This document shows positions 35,769-43,200 of a DNA stretch of 64,000 nucleotides, piece by piece (the stretch's first letter is position 1; each line of letters begins with the position of its first letter). The translations under genes and the position numbers were made by a program. This DNA comes from Azospirillum soli. GTDB lineage: Bacteria > Pseudomonadota > Alphaproteobacteria > Azospirillales > Azospirillaceae. Location of the stretch: positions 62,001-126,000 of the forward strand of contig NZ_JAGINQ010000004.1 in the NCBI RefSeq assembly GCF_017876165.1. Direction: 5' to 3'. The notes under the pieces were generated by a model. It was not told the origin of the DNA. It saw only the letters and a program-made list of their open reading frames with translations, and searched no databases.

Positions 35769-36071
35769 TCAACGCTTCCATTCGCGGCTGGACTTGATGA
35801 AGTCGGTCAGCGTCACGCCGATCTTGTCGTCGACGATCACCACTTCGCCGCGCGCGACGAGGACGCCTTCGACATACACGTCGGTCGGGTCCTTCAGATG
35901 GCGGTCGAGTTCCACGACGGCGCCACGGCCGAGTTTCAGCAGGTCGCGAACGCGGAGCATGGCCGTGCCGATCACCACCTTGATCTCCACCGGCGCGTCG
36001 CCGATGGCGAACGCATCGGTCTCGCCGTCGCTGGACGAGGCCGCGCCGAGCAGATCATCGATGTTGGCCAT
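35769..36071 (-). CDS. fliN: Flagellar motor switch protein FliN
   Basis: A 100-residue FliN: after a short variable N-terminus comes the SpoA domain with VEIKVVIGTAMLRVRDLLKL, VELDRHLKDPTDVYVEG and ARGEVVIVDDKIGVTLTDFI. FliN forms most of the flagellar C-ring and helps switch rotation and export. The start at 36071 follows AAGGAG with seven bases; the longer upstream frame carries no FliN-like residues. No other flagellar gene lies in the window, so it is detached from the main flagellar clusters. Confidence 0.9.
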   Translation of the reverse strand: MANIDDLLGAASSSDGETDAFAIGDAPVEIKVVIGTAMLRVRDLLKLGRGAVVELDRHLKDPTDVYVEGVLVARGEVVIVDDKIGVTLTDFIKSSREWKR

Positions 36072-36265
36072 GGCGCACTCCTTCACCGCGCGGGGGCGGT
36101 CGCTTGAATCCTCAAGATTTATACCGGATTCCGAAGGTTCGGCAACGGCGACGGTGCGGACGGGCTGCGACAAGGATGGGAAATAGAACAGGACAGATTT
36201 GGTTTTCCCGCGCCGGCTTGTGTTGTTACGCTGGCCGTCCGACACAAAGCAGCTGAAGGCGACCG

Positions 36266-37114
36266 ATGACGACCGACACTTCCCGTCCGCTGGTGGACAG
36301 CGCTTGGCTGAAGAACGCCCTGGGCCGCGCCGACCTCGTCGTGCTGGACGTGCGCACGCCGCCGGAGGGGGGATTCGTGGCCGGATCGGCGCATTCCGAC
36401 TACGCCAAGGCCGGGTGGCGGGCGACCGTGAACGGGCTGCCGGGCTTCCTGCCGGAGATCGCAGCGCTGGAGACGCTGATCGGCGGGCTGGGCATTGGGA
36501 ACGACGACCATGTGGTGATCGTGGCCTCCGGGCTGAACGCGCCGGACATGGGCAACGCCACGCGGGTTTACTGGACCTTCAAGGTGCTGGGCCACCACCG
36601 GGTGTCGGTGCTGGACGGCGGTTTCGCCGCGTGGAAGGACGCGGGCGGCGATTTGGCGGAGGCCCCGGCAACGCGCCCGGCAAAGACCTTCAAGGCCGCC
36701 CCCCGGCCGGAACTGCGCGCCACTCTGCCGGAGGTGCAGGCGGCCGTCGCGGCGGGCGGCGTGCCGCTGGTGGACTCGCGCTCGGCCGACCAGTTCGCCG
36801 GGCAGGCCAAGAGCCCGCAGGCGCGCGCCGCCGGCACACTGCCCGGCGCGGTGAACATCGAGAACGGCGCCTTCTATTCGGGCGCCGACCAGCGCTTCGT
36901 GTCGGGCGCCTCCGCCAAGGCGCTGGCGGTACAGGCGGGCGTCGGAGACGGGCCGATCACCTTCTGCAACACTGGCCACCTCGCCACCGTGGCGTGGTTC
37001 GCCCTGAGCGAGCTGGCCGGCGTGCCGGGCGTGCGGCTCTACGACGGGTCGATGGTGGAATGGAGTTCGGACCCGTCGCGGCCCCTGAAGAACGGAGAGG
37101 CCAAGAACGGTTAA
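36266..37114 (+). CDS. sseA: Two-domain sulfurtransferase (rhodanese/3-mercaptopyruvate type)
   Basis: A 282-residue protein with two rhodanese domains. The inactive first one has VVLDVRTPPEGGFVAGSAH and VLDGGFAAWKDAGG. The second has the active-site Cys in FCNTGHLATVAW (about residue 233) and ends RLYDGSMVEWSSDP. The CNTGHLA loop differs from the CGSGVT or CRKGVT loops of classic enzymes, so the preferred sulfur donor is uncertain; I believe related loops occur in a proteobacterial subfamily. Its last four bases overlap the stop of murJ on the other strand. Confidence 0.85.
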   Translation: MTTDTSRPLVDSAWLKNALGRADLVVLDVRTPPEGGFVAGSAHSDYAKAGWRATVNGLPGFLPEIAALETLIGGLGIGNDDHVVIVASGLNAPDMGNATRVYWTFKVLGHHRVSVLDGGFAAWKDAGGDLAEAPATRPAKTFKAAPRPELRATLPEVQAAVAAGGVPLVDSRSADQFAGQAKSPQARAAGTLPGAVNIENGAFYSGADQRFVSGASAKALAVQAGVGDGPITFCNTGHLATVAWFALSELAGVPGVRLYDGSMVEWSSDPSRPLKNGEAKNG

Positions 37115-38694
37115 GCGGACTTGCGTCGGCGGCGCAGACGGGTCAGGTCCGACCGGCGGACAAGGCCGAGGACCAGCGCCAGCACGGCGTAGACCAGCAG
37201 CCCGGCGACGCCCAGCAGAACCAGACCGCCCAGCCGCTCGAACAGCGTGTGGGCGGTCAGCCAGGGCGACAGGCGCGTCTGCACCAGCCACAGCGTCCCG
37301 CCCATGGCGAGCACCGCCAGCGCCATGCGCGGCAGGTTGCGCTTCAGCCGGTCGTCGGCGGTGAACAGGCCGCGCTGGGTCAGCAGCCACGCCAGCAGGC
37401 CGGCGTTGACCCAGGCGGCCACGGACGTCGCCACCGCCAGACCAACCTGCGCCAGCGGCCCCATGAGGGCGAGCTTCAGCGCCACGTTCACGCCGACCGC
37501 CACCAGCGCCACGCGCACCGGCGTCGCCGTGTCGTGGCGGGCGTAGAAGCCGTTGACGAGGCTGCGGATCACCACGAAGGCCGGTAGGCCCAGCGCGTAG
37601 GCTTGCAGGGTCGCCGCCGACTGCGCCGCGTCGGTCGGGCCGAAGGCGCCGTGCTGGAACAGAACCGACACGATGGGCAGGCCGGCAACCAGGAAGGCGG
37701 CGGCGGCTGGCAGGGTCAGGACCAGGGAGAGTTCGATGGCGCGGTTCTGGCTCTCCACCGCGCCGGGTTCGTCGCCGCCCTTGATGCGGCGGGCCATCTC
37801 CGGCAGCAGCACCGTGCCGACCGCGATGCCGATGACGCCCAGCGGAAGCTGGTTCAGCCGGTCCGCGTAGTAGAGGTAGGACACCGCTCCCGTCGGCAGC
37901 AGCGAGGCGATCAGCGTGTCCACGAACAGGCTGATCTGCGTGAGGCCGGAGCCGAGCGCGGCCGGGCCGAGCACCTTCAGGAAGCGCTTCACGTCGGGGG
38001 TGAAACGCGGCAGGGTCAAGCGCAGGCCCATGCCGGCGCGGTTCGCGTCCCAGTAGAGATAGAGGAACTGCGCCACGCCAGCTACGAAGACGCCCCAGGA
38101 CAGCGCGTGCCCGACCGTGGGCATCAAGGGTGCGGCGATCACCAACGCCGCGATCAGGCAGAGGTTCAGCAGGATTGGCGCGGCAGCGGCGGCGGCAAAG
38201 TGGTTCATGCTGTTCAGCACGCCGGCCAGCAGCGATTCAAGCGAGATGAACAGCAGATAGGGAAAGGTGATGCTGGTGAAGAGGACCGCGAGGCGGAATT
38301 TCTCCGGCTCGTCGGAAAAGCCGGGGGCGAAGACCGTCATGAACTGCGGCATGATCGCCAGGATCACCGCCAGGAAGACCAGTTGCACCACCAGCAGAAG
38401 GGACATCACCTCTTCCGCGAAGCGCTTGGCGGCGGGCTGCCCGTCCTGCACCAGCTTGGCCGAGAACAACGGCACGAAGGCGGAGTTGAAGGCGCCCTCG
38501 GCGAACAGCGCGCGGAAGTGGTTGGGCAGGCGGAACGCCACGAAGAAGGCGTCGGCCACCGGCCCGGCGCCGAGCAGCGCCGCCGTCAGAATGTCGCGCA
38601 GAAAGCCAAGGACGCGGCTGGCCAGGGTCAGCCCGCCGACGGACAGGATGTTGCGAAGCACGGTGGTACGGATCCCAGAGAGGTGTGGCGCCAT
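37111..38694 (-). CDS. murJ: Lipid II flippase MurJ
   Basis: A polytopic membrane protein of 527 residues with about 14 helices, the MurJ size. Conserved blocks are TLASRVLGFLRDILTAALLG, VADAFFVAFRLPNHFRALFAEGAF, and further on GSGLTQISLFVDTLIAS and SYLYYADRLNQLPLGVIGIA. It moves lipid II across the inner membrane for peptidoglycan synthesis. The start is set at MAPHLSG (38694); the frame is open further upstream, but the added residues are charged and unlike MurJ. It diverges from the esterase gene at 38820. Confidence 0.95.
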   Translation of the reverse strand: MAPHLSGIRTTVLRNILSVGGLTLASRVLGFLRDILTAALLGAGPVADAFFVAFRLPNHFRALFAEGAFNSAFVPLFSAKLVQDGQPAAKRFAEEVMSLLLVVQLVFLAVILAIMPQFMTVFAPGFSDEPEKFRLAVLFTSITFPYLLFISLESLLAGVLNSMNHFAAAAAAPILLNLCLIAALVIAAPLMPTVGHALSWGVFVAGVAQFLYLYWDANRAGMGLRLTLPRFTPDVKRFLKVLGPAALGSGLTQISLFVDTLIASLLPTGAVSYLYYADRLNQLPLGVIGIAVGTVLLPEMARRIKGGDEPGAVESQNRAIELSLVLTLPAAAAFLVAGLPIVSVLFQHGAFGPTDAAQSAATLQAYALGLPAFVVIRSLVNGFYARHDTATPVRVALVAVGVNVALKLALMGPLAQVGLAVATSVAAWVNAGLLAWLLTQRGLFTADDRLKRNLPRMALAVLAMGGTLWLVQTRLSPWLTAHTLFERLGGLVLLGVAGLLVYAVLALVLGLVRRSDLTRLRRRRKSA

Positions 38695-38819
38695 CCTATC
38701 GTTTTCGGCGCGCAGGTCACGTCTTTCGGAATAGCCGCGCCCGTGGAATTGTCTGGTAGGATCGGCCCGCGTCAGAGACCAATCAACGACACCAATCAAC
38801 GACAAGGCATCGGGACACC

Positions 38820-39599
38820 ATGGCCCAGGGTCTACCCCTCACCTATCTGGAGGCCGGCGAGGCGGTCGGCGGCACGCCGCTGCTGGTGCTGCACGGCCTG
38901 TTCGGTTCGGCCCGCAACTGGCAGACGCTGGCGAAGCGCTTCTCCGAGAAGCGGCGCGTCTACGCGCTCGACCTGCGCAACCACGGCGGCGCGCCCTGGT
39001 CCGACCGCATGACCTACCCGGACATGGCCGAGGACGTGCTGCGCTTCCTCGACGACCGGGGCTTCGCCAGGGCGGCCATCGTCGGCCACTCGATGGGCGG
39101 CAAGGTGGCGATGACGCTGGCGCTGAACCACCCGGACCGGGTCGAGCGACTGGTCGTCGCGGACATCGCGCCGGTCGCCTACACCCACACCCACACCCCC
39201 TTCGTGGCCGCCATGAAGCGCGCCAATCTGGAAGGCTGCACCCGCCGGTCGGAGGTCGAGGCGCAACTGGCGGACGCCATTCCGGAAGCGCCGTTGCGGT
39301 CGTTCCTGTTGCAGAACCTCGTCCTGGAGCAGGGCAAGTTTCACTGGCGGATCAACCTGAACGCCATCGGGGCGTCGATGGAAGACTTGATCGGCTTCCC
39401 GGACCTGGGCGACACGCGCTACACCGGCCCGACGCGCTTCATCGGCGGATCGCGGTCGGACTACATTACGCCGGAATACTTCGATGCCATCACCCGCCAC
39501 TTCCCGACGGCGCAGATCGAAATGATCGGCGATGCCGGACACTGGGTGCACGCCGAGCGCCCGGACGAGTTCGCGGCGCTGGTCGAGGCGTTCGTGTAG
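38820..39599 (+). CDS. Alpha/beta hydrolase, YbfF-like esterase
   Basis: A 259-residue esterase with a full triad: LLVLHGLFGSARNWQTLA, DLRNHGGAPWSD, nucleophile Ser in VGHSMGGKVAM (about residue 96), acid Asp in GGSRSDYITPEY and His in GDAGHWVHAERPDEF. The sequence pattern is that of YbfF/ABHD11-type esterases acting on acyl-CoA or small esters. The ATG at 38820 begins the conserved region. It is a single gene, followed by a repeat-filled gap. Confidence 0.88.
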   Translation: MAQGLPLTYLEAGEAVGGTPLLVLHGLFGSARNWQTLAKRFSEKRRVYALDLRNHGGAPWSDRMTYPDMAEDVLRFLDDRGFARAAIVGHSMGGKVAMTLALNHPDRVERLVVADIAPVAYTHTHTPFVAAMKRANLEGCTRRSEVEAQLADAIPEAPLRSFLLQNLVLEQGKFHWRINLNAIGASMEDLIGFPDLGDTRYTGPTRFIGGSRSDYITPEYFDAITRHFPTAQIEMIGDAGHWVHAERPDEFAALVEAFV

Positions 39600-39650
39600 T
39601 CCGGGACTCTTGGCGGACAACGAAGTTTTCACGGATTGCGCGGATTTTGC

Positions 39651-39748
39651 CACGGATTACACGGATTTTTCTTTGGGCTTGCCTGCGCCGAAACCGACGC
39701 AAAAAGGCGCGGCGTCGCCAGGATCATCAAAAATCCGTGTAATCCGTG
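39651..39748. repeat. 20-bp perfect inverted repeat in a GGATTACACGGATT-type element
   Basis: CACGGATTACACGGATTTTT (39651-39670) is repeated exactly as its reverse complement at 39729-39748. More loosely related CGGATT units lie on both sides (39631-39648 and 39751-39768). The tandem ACGGATT pattern within each arm and the inverted arrangement suggest a mobile or dispersed repeat. It fills most of the 265-base gap between the esterase gene and the terminator of the ParA-like gene. Confidence 0.75.
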
Positions 39749-39803
39749 CTTTGATTCGTGAAATCCGTAAAAACCCTGTTGCCCGACGAGAATCCAACGC
39801 CCA

Positions 39804-39832
39804 AAACAAAACGGGGGCCCGAAGGCCCCCGT
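39804..39832 (-). terminator. Intrinsic terminator of the ParA-like gene
   Basis: On the minus strand a perfect 9-bp GC stem (ACGGGGGCC with its complement) closes on a TTCG tetraloop and is followed by TTTTGTTTT. It lies 33 bases after the stop codon at 39865, a textbook rho-independent terminator. Confidence 0.88.
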
Positions 39833-39864
39833 CGTTTCGCATGCTGCTGGACGCTTGAACGCGA

Positions 39865-41295
39865 TCAGACCGCGCCCTGGCGGACGCCGGACTTGGCGGC
39901 GGCACCGGGCGTCTGGCGGAAGGCGTCGTGCAGGTAGGGCGACAGAGCCTGACGCATGCCGCGCAGCCACTCGTGGATGATGATCAACGAGCGGGAGGCG
40001 ACCGGGGGAGTCATGCCCAGCTTCACCAGATCCTCGCGGGTCATCTGCGCGACCTGATCCAGGCGGTGGCCGGTCAGGCGCGCCCAGGCCGGCGCGGTGC
40101 AGGGCGGCATGGAGATGACCTGAACGCCCTCGCGCTCGACCATCTCGGCCTTGCGGCGGGCGTACTGGCTGTCCTCAAGCTGGCTGAAGGGGCCGGAGAA
40201 GCCGTTCTCGACGAGGACGCGCTTGGCCTTCGGGGCGATGGTGGCGACACGCTCCAGCGTGGCCATGCCGGTGGACAGCGAGGCCAGATCGACGGTCACC
40301 GGGACCATGAAGGTCAGCCGCTCGCCGTCACCGACGTAGTAGTCGAAGCCCGACACCTCGGCCCAGTTGAAGAACCACTGGGAGATGTTGCCGCCGAAGT
40401 CGAACAGGCGGCCGCCGCGCTGCAACTCCGGACCGATCATGTCCCAGAACTCGTAGAAGCCGTCCCCCGACCCCATCATGTTCATGAAGTCCTGGGTGAT
40501 GCGGCGATGCTCCACGACTTCCGGGCCGAACAGACGGTTGAGGCGCTCGTTCACCTCGTATTCGACGACCTTGAGCTGCAGGCCTTCCAGCATGGCGGTC
40601 GCCATCAGGTGATGGGACAGCAGCGTCTTGCCGACGCCGCCGCGGTCATTGAGGACGAAGATCGTGCCCAGCATGCGATCGCCTTTCAAAAGTCTATTCG
40701 TTGTTGAGTCGTGGTGGGTCGGGTTGGGGTCGGGTGCCGGGTCAACGGCGACCGGTTCGGGCGCTTCCAAAGCCTGGGGCGGTTCCGGGGCCGGTTCCTG
40801 GACCGCCTGTGGGATTGGCTGTTCGACCGGGACTGGCTCGGGCTCCGGTTCCGGGGCGGGCTCCTCGGCGGGAACTTCGGTCGCCGCTTCGGGTTCGGCG
40901 ACCGGTTCCGCGACGGGCTCGTCCGCAACCTGCGGCGCATCGGAGGGCTCCGGTTCGGATTCCGAAGGACGGCCCGCTTCGAGGGCGGCGCGATGGACCG
41001 CTTCCAGCGTTTCGGGCGGGGTGGGCGACTCATCCTCGCCGGCGGCCTCACCGCCACGGTCCTCGTTGCCGACCAGGAAGAAGGCCGAGCGCAGCGTCAC
41101 CGGCGAGATCGGCTGGTTGTCGCGCGCCGTGATGCCCAGCTTCGCCAGCAGTTCGGAAATCTCGGCCCAGGACAGGCCGCGTTCCCGCATCAGGCTGATG
41201 TCGGCGTAGCTTTCGCGCACCGCCTGCATCGCGGAGCGGCTGCCGGTCGGGCGATCGGCAAGGAGCCGTTCGAGTTCCGTGCGATCAATCGACAC
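39865..41295 (-). CDS. ParA/MinD-like ATPase with N-terminal domain and acidic Pro-rich linker
   Basis: One open frame of 476 codons from GTG 41295. Residues 1-70 (TELERLLADRPTG, RERGLSWAEISELLAKLGI) look like a small helical DNA- or protein-binding domain. Residues 75-205 are a Glu/Pro/Ala-rich linker. Residues 208-476 form a P-loop ATPase beginning MLGTIFVLNDRGGVGKTLLS, a variant of the KGGVGKT deviant Walker A of ParA/MinD proteins. An internal ATG at 40674 is preceded by GAAAGG and by AT-richer sequence, so a separate 269-residue ATPase could also be made. No parB or parS was seen. The exact cargo is unknown. Confidence 0.7.
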   Translation of the reverse strand: MSIDRTELERLLADRPTGSRSAMQAVRESYADISLMRERGLSWAEISELLAKLGITARDNQPISPVTLRSAFFLVGNEDRGGEAAGEDESPTPPETLEAVHRAALEAGRPSESEPEPSDAPQVADEPVAEPVAEPEAATEVPAEEPAPEPEPEPVPVEQPIPQAVQEPAPEPPQALEAPEPVAVDPAPDPNPTHHDSTTNRLLKGDRMLGTIFVLNDRGGVGKTLLSHHLMATAMLEGLQLKVVEYEVNERLNRLFGPEVVEHRRITQDFMNMMGSGDGFYEFWDMIGPELQRGGRLFDFGGNISQWFFNWAEVSGFDYYVGDGERLTFMVPVTVDLASLSTGMATLERVATIAPKAKRVLVENGFSGPFSQLEDSQYARRKAEMVEREGVQVISMPPCTAPAWARLTGHRLDQVAQMTREDLVKLGMTPPVASRSLIIIHEWLRGMRQALSPYLHDAFRQTPGAAAKSGVRQGAV

Positions 41296-41405
41296 CGTGT
41301 TGTTCCGGCAGATAAGTCGTGGACGGGGAAACGAAGGATTTGTGATGCCGCAGGATTCCGTTCCCCCGGCGCGCAAAAAATAGTACAAGCCATTGGGGCG
41401 CGCAA

Positions 41406-41420
41406 ACGGTTTCCAACCGT
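41406..41420. promoter_or_regulatory. Palindrome ACGGTT-N3-AACCGT in divergent promoter region
   Basis: A perfect 6-bp inverted repeat in the 221-base space between the divergent ParA-like gene and the Pro-rich protein gene. The neighbouring AT-rich stretch (AAAAAATAGTAC near 41384) could be part of a promoter for the minus strand. Nothing else recognisable lies in 41296-41516. Confidence 0.35.
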
Positions 41421-41516
41421 GTTCAACTGCACTAAACATGAGACACGACAACACGACAGGGCGCCCTTCCTTGGTCCCAGGGTTGATTGCAGGGTAGCAC
41501 CCAGGGTTCGGCACAG

Positions 41517-42212
41517 ATGCCTCATGACTTCCGCTCTCCCGGCAAAGGCGCCGGGCACGCGCCGGCAACACCGATCGGCTTTCACGAGCTGCGGCAAGCC
41601 TGCGAGATCTCGACCCTGCGCGAGGATCTGGAGCGCATGGTTCAGGAGACCGGCACGCTCCGCGACAGCGTGGAGGAGGCCGTCGAACAGGTGCGCGCCC
41701 GCTTCGCCGCACTGACGGCGGAGGAGATGGCCGACCCCGTGAAGATGGCGCCGTTGCTGCAATTCGCCGTCTCGACCCTGCTGGACATTCGGGAACAGGC
41801 CCGGCGTCTCAACACCCAGACCGGCCCTCTGTCCGACGACGACCGCCCGTCCTGGATGGCCGCCGCCGAGGCCCCGCGCCTGCGCCCGACCGTGGTGAAG
41901 GCCGCCCCGCCGGACGCTCCGTCCGTCAAGACGCCGGCTCCGGTCGAGCCGGTCGCGCCGCCTCCGCCGCCCGTTCAGCGGATGGACCCGCCCCCGCCGG
42001 AGCCGCCGTCGCCGTTCGCTCCAGCCGCACCGGCGGCCTACCCTGCCCCGCCCCCAGCGCCCCGACGCCCCGATCCGGCACCGCCGCCGGCCGCGTCGTG
42101 GCTGTCCAGTCCCAGCGCTCCGCCCGCGCCATCGCGCGGAGCAGCGCCACGCACCGGTTCCACAACCGGCGCGAACAAGGGAATCGACTGGCTCGGCCCA
42201 GCCGGGCGCTGA
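41517..42212 (+). CDS. Hypothetical protein, helical N-terminus and Pro-rich C-terminus
   Basis: A 231-residue protein of unknown family. Residues 20-110 are helical and charged (HELRQACEISTLREDLERM, then EEAVEQVRARFAAL and LLDIREQARRLN). Residues 120-215 are a Pro/Ala-rich, low-complexity region with runs such as PVAPPPPPVQ, and the tail ends GIDWLGPAGR. There is no signal peptide. The ATG at 41517 is used; a TTG 30 bases upstream is possible. It is divergent from the ParA-like gene, whose product has a similar Pro-rich linker, so the two may work together. Confidence 0.65.
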   Translation: MPHDFRSPGKGAGHAPATPIGFHELRQACEISTLREDLERMVQETGTLRDSVEEAVEQVRARFAALTAEEMADPVKMAPLLQFAVSTLLDIREQARRLNTQTGPLSDDDRPSWMAAAEAPRLRPTVVKAAPPDAPSVKTPAPVEPVAPPPPPVQRMDPPPPEPPSPFAPAAPAAYPAPPPAPRRPDPAPPPAASWLSSPSAPPAPSRGAAPRTGSTTGANKGIDWLGPAGR

Positions 42213-42320
42213 CCGCCTCTTCCACGCGCATCCGTCGTCGTCCATATGTCGCAGGCTGCGGTTAACCACAATCGATGCAATTGCGCTTGATCTTTCTTTC
42301 GGGTGAGGCTACCACTTTAT

Positions 42321-42342
42321 TTGGTAAACGGATTTTTACCAA
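42321..42342. promoter_or_regulatory. Hairpin TTGGTAAA / TTTACCAA before the response regulator
   Basis: A perfect 8-bp inverted repeat with a 6-base loop in an AT-rich stretch, ending just before the likely Shine-Dalgarno AAGG and the GTG start at 42353. It may be a binding site for a regulator or a translation-controlling structure. Confidence 0.45.
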
Positions 42343-42352
42343 GGTGGCGGTC

Positions 42353-42874
42353 GTGGCACGGGACGACATCGATACACTGGCCAAGCCAGTCCCCAGCGCG
42401 GAGCAGCGTCACCGCTGCGGTCCGGGCGCCATTGCCCTCCGCCGGGACACGGTTCGCACGACGGCTCCGACGGCGGCCCCGACTGCCGTGCGCTCGCTGC
42501 GCCTGCTGGTCGTCGAGGACGAAATCGCCTCCGCCGAAGCCGTCTGCATGGCGGTCGCCGACTTGGGTCACACGGTGTGCGGGACGGCGCGGACCGAAGC
42601 GGAAGCCGTGGAGATCGCCGGGCGCGAGCGGCCGGACCTCGCGCTGATGGACGTGCGCCTTGCTGGCGGCGACGGCATCGAGGCCGCGCGGCGCCTGCAC
42701 CTCAACTACGGCATCCGGTCGATCTACCTGTCGGGATACGCCAACCACGCGACCATGGCCCGGATCACCGAAACCTATCCGCTGGGCGTCGTGCACAAAC
42801 CGTTTTCCTTCGCCCAGTTGAAGGTCGCGCTGGATTTGGCGGCGCGGCGGCTGAAGGGGCCGCGCGGGGCGTAA
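42353..42874 (+). CDS. Single-domain response regulator (receiver)
   Basis: A receiver-domain protein of 173 residues with an N-terminal extension of about 45 residues. The acidic pocket is LLVVEDEIASAEAV, the phosphoacceptor Asp is in LALMDVRLAGGDG, the Thr/Ser position is YLSGYAN and the Lys is in VVHKPFSFAQL. No output domain follows, so it likely acts by protein contact or as a phosphate shuttle. GTG at 42353 is preferred because AAGG precedes it; the frame is open back to an ATG at 42275, but that stretch is AT-rich and hairpin-forming, like a leader. No kinase gene is adjacent. Confidence 0.85.
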   Translation: MARDDIDTLAKPVPSAEQRHRCGPGAIALRRDTVRTTAPTAAPTAVRSLRLLVVEDEIASAEAVCMAVADLGHTVCGTARTEAEAVEIAGRERPDLALMDVRLAGGDGIEAARRLHLNYGIRSIYLSGYANHATMARITETYPLGVVHKPFSFAQLKVALDLAARRLKGPRGA

Positions 42875-42898
42875 CAGAGAACGAAGCTCCTCAAAGAA

Positions 42899-42933
42899 AA
42901 AGGCGGCATCCCACCCGTGGGAGCCGCCTTTTC
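42899..42933 (+). terminator. Intrinsic terminator after the response regulator
   Basis: AAAGGCGGC and GCCGCCTTT form the outer stem, with an inner TCCCAC/GTGGGA stem, followed by TTTTCC. It begins 25 bases after the stop codon. Confidence 0.85.
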
Positions 42934-43022
42934 CGTTACCGACATCTTTATCACCATTGTTCCCGCGCAAGCGCACGGCTGTCCGGTGAAACATTTCCGC
43001 TCGAAGCGTTTCCTTTTCCTCT

Positions 43023-43106
43023 CGTCATCCCCGCGCAGACGGGGATCCAGTAGCTTTCCGTACAACTGCTTGTTCGGCCTGGATTCCCGCCTTCGCGGGA
43101 ATGACG
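43023..43106. repeat. REP-like palindromic element, copy 2
   Basis: The left arm CGTCATCCCCGCGCAGACGG continues into GGATCCAG (to 43050). The right arm is CCTGGATTCCC, then GCCTTCGCGGGAATGACG (43078-43106). Arm sequence and layout match copy 1 at 25468-25549, in the same inverted arrangement with a spacer of about 27 bases. It occupies the otherwise empty 42934-43200 space between the response regulator and the HlyD gene. Confidence 0.8.
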
Positions 43107-43200
43107 GTGGAGAGGTAACGGGATACTTGGACCGATCTTACGGTCCTTAAGTCAGCGCGTATGCGCGAAGGCGGGAACAACCAGGTGGGGAAAAGTCTCC

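Noticed and set aside
40711..41715. 334-codon plus-strand frame rich in Gly, Arg and Phe repeats
   Set aside because: It arises from the complement of the Glu/Pro-rich linker of the ParA-like gene; the repeats are low-complexity artefacts.
25443..43110. Palindromic GCGAAGGCGGG units as a CRISPR array
   Set aside because: Only two separate elements, each an inverted pair; no regular direct repeats with spacers and no cas genes.
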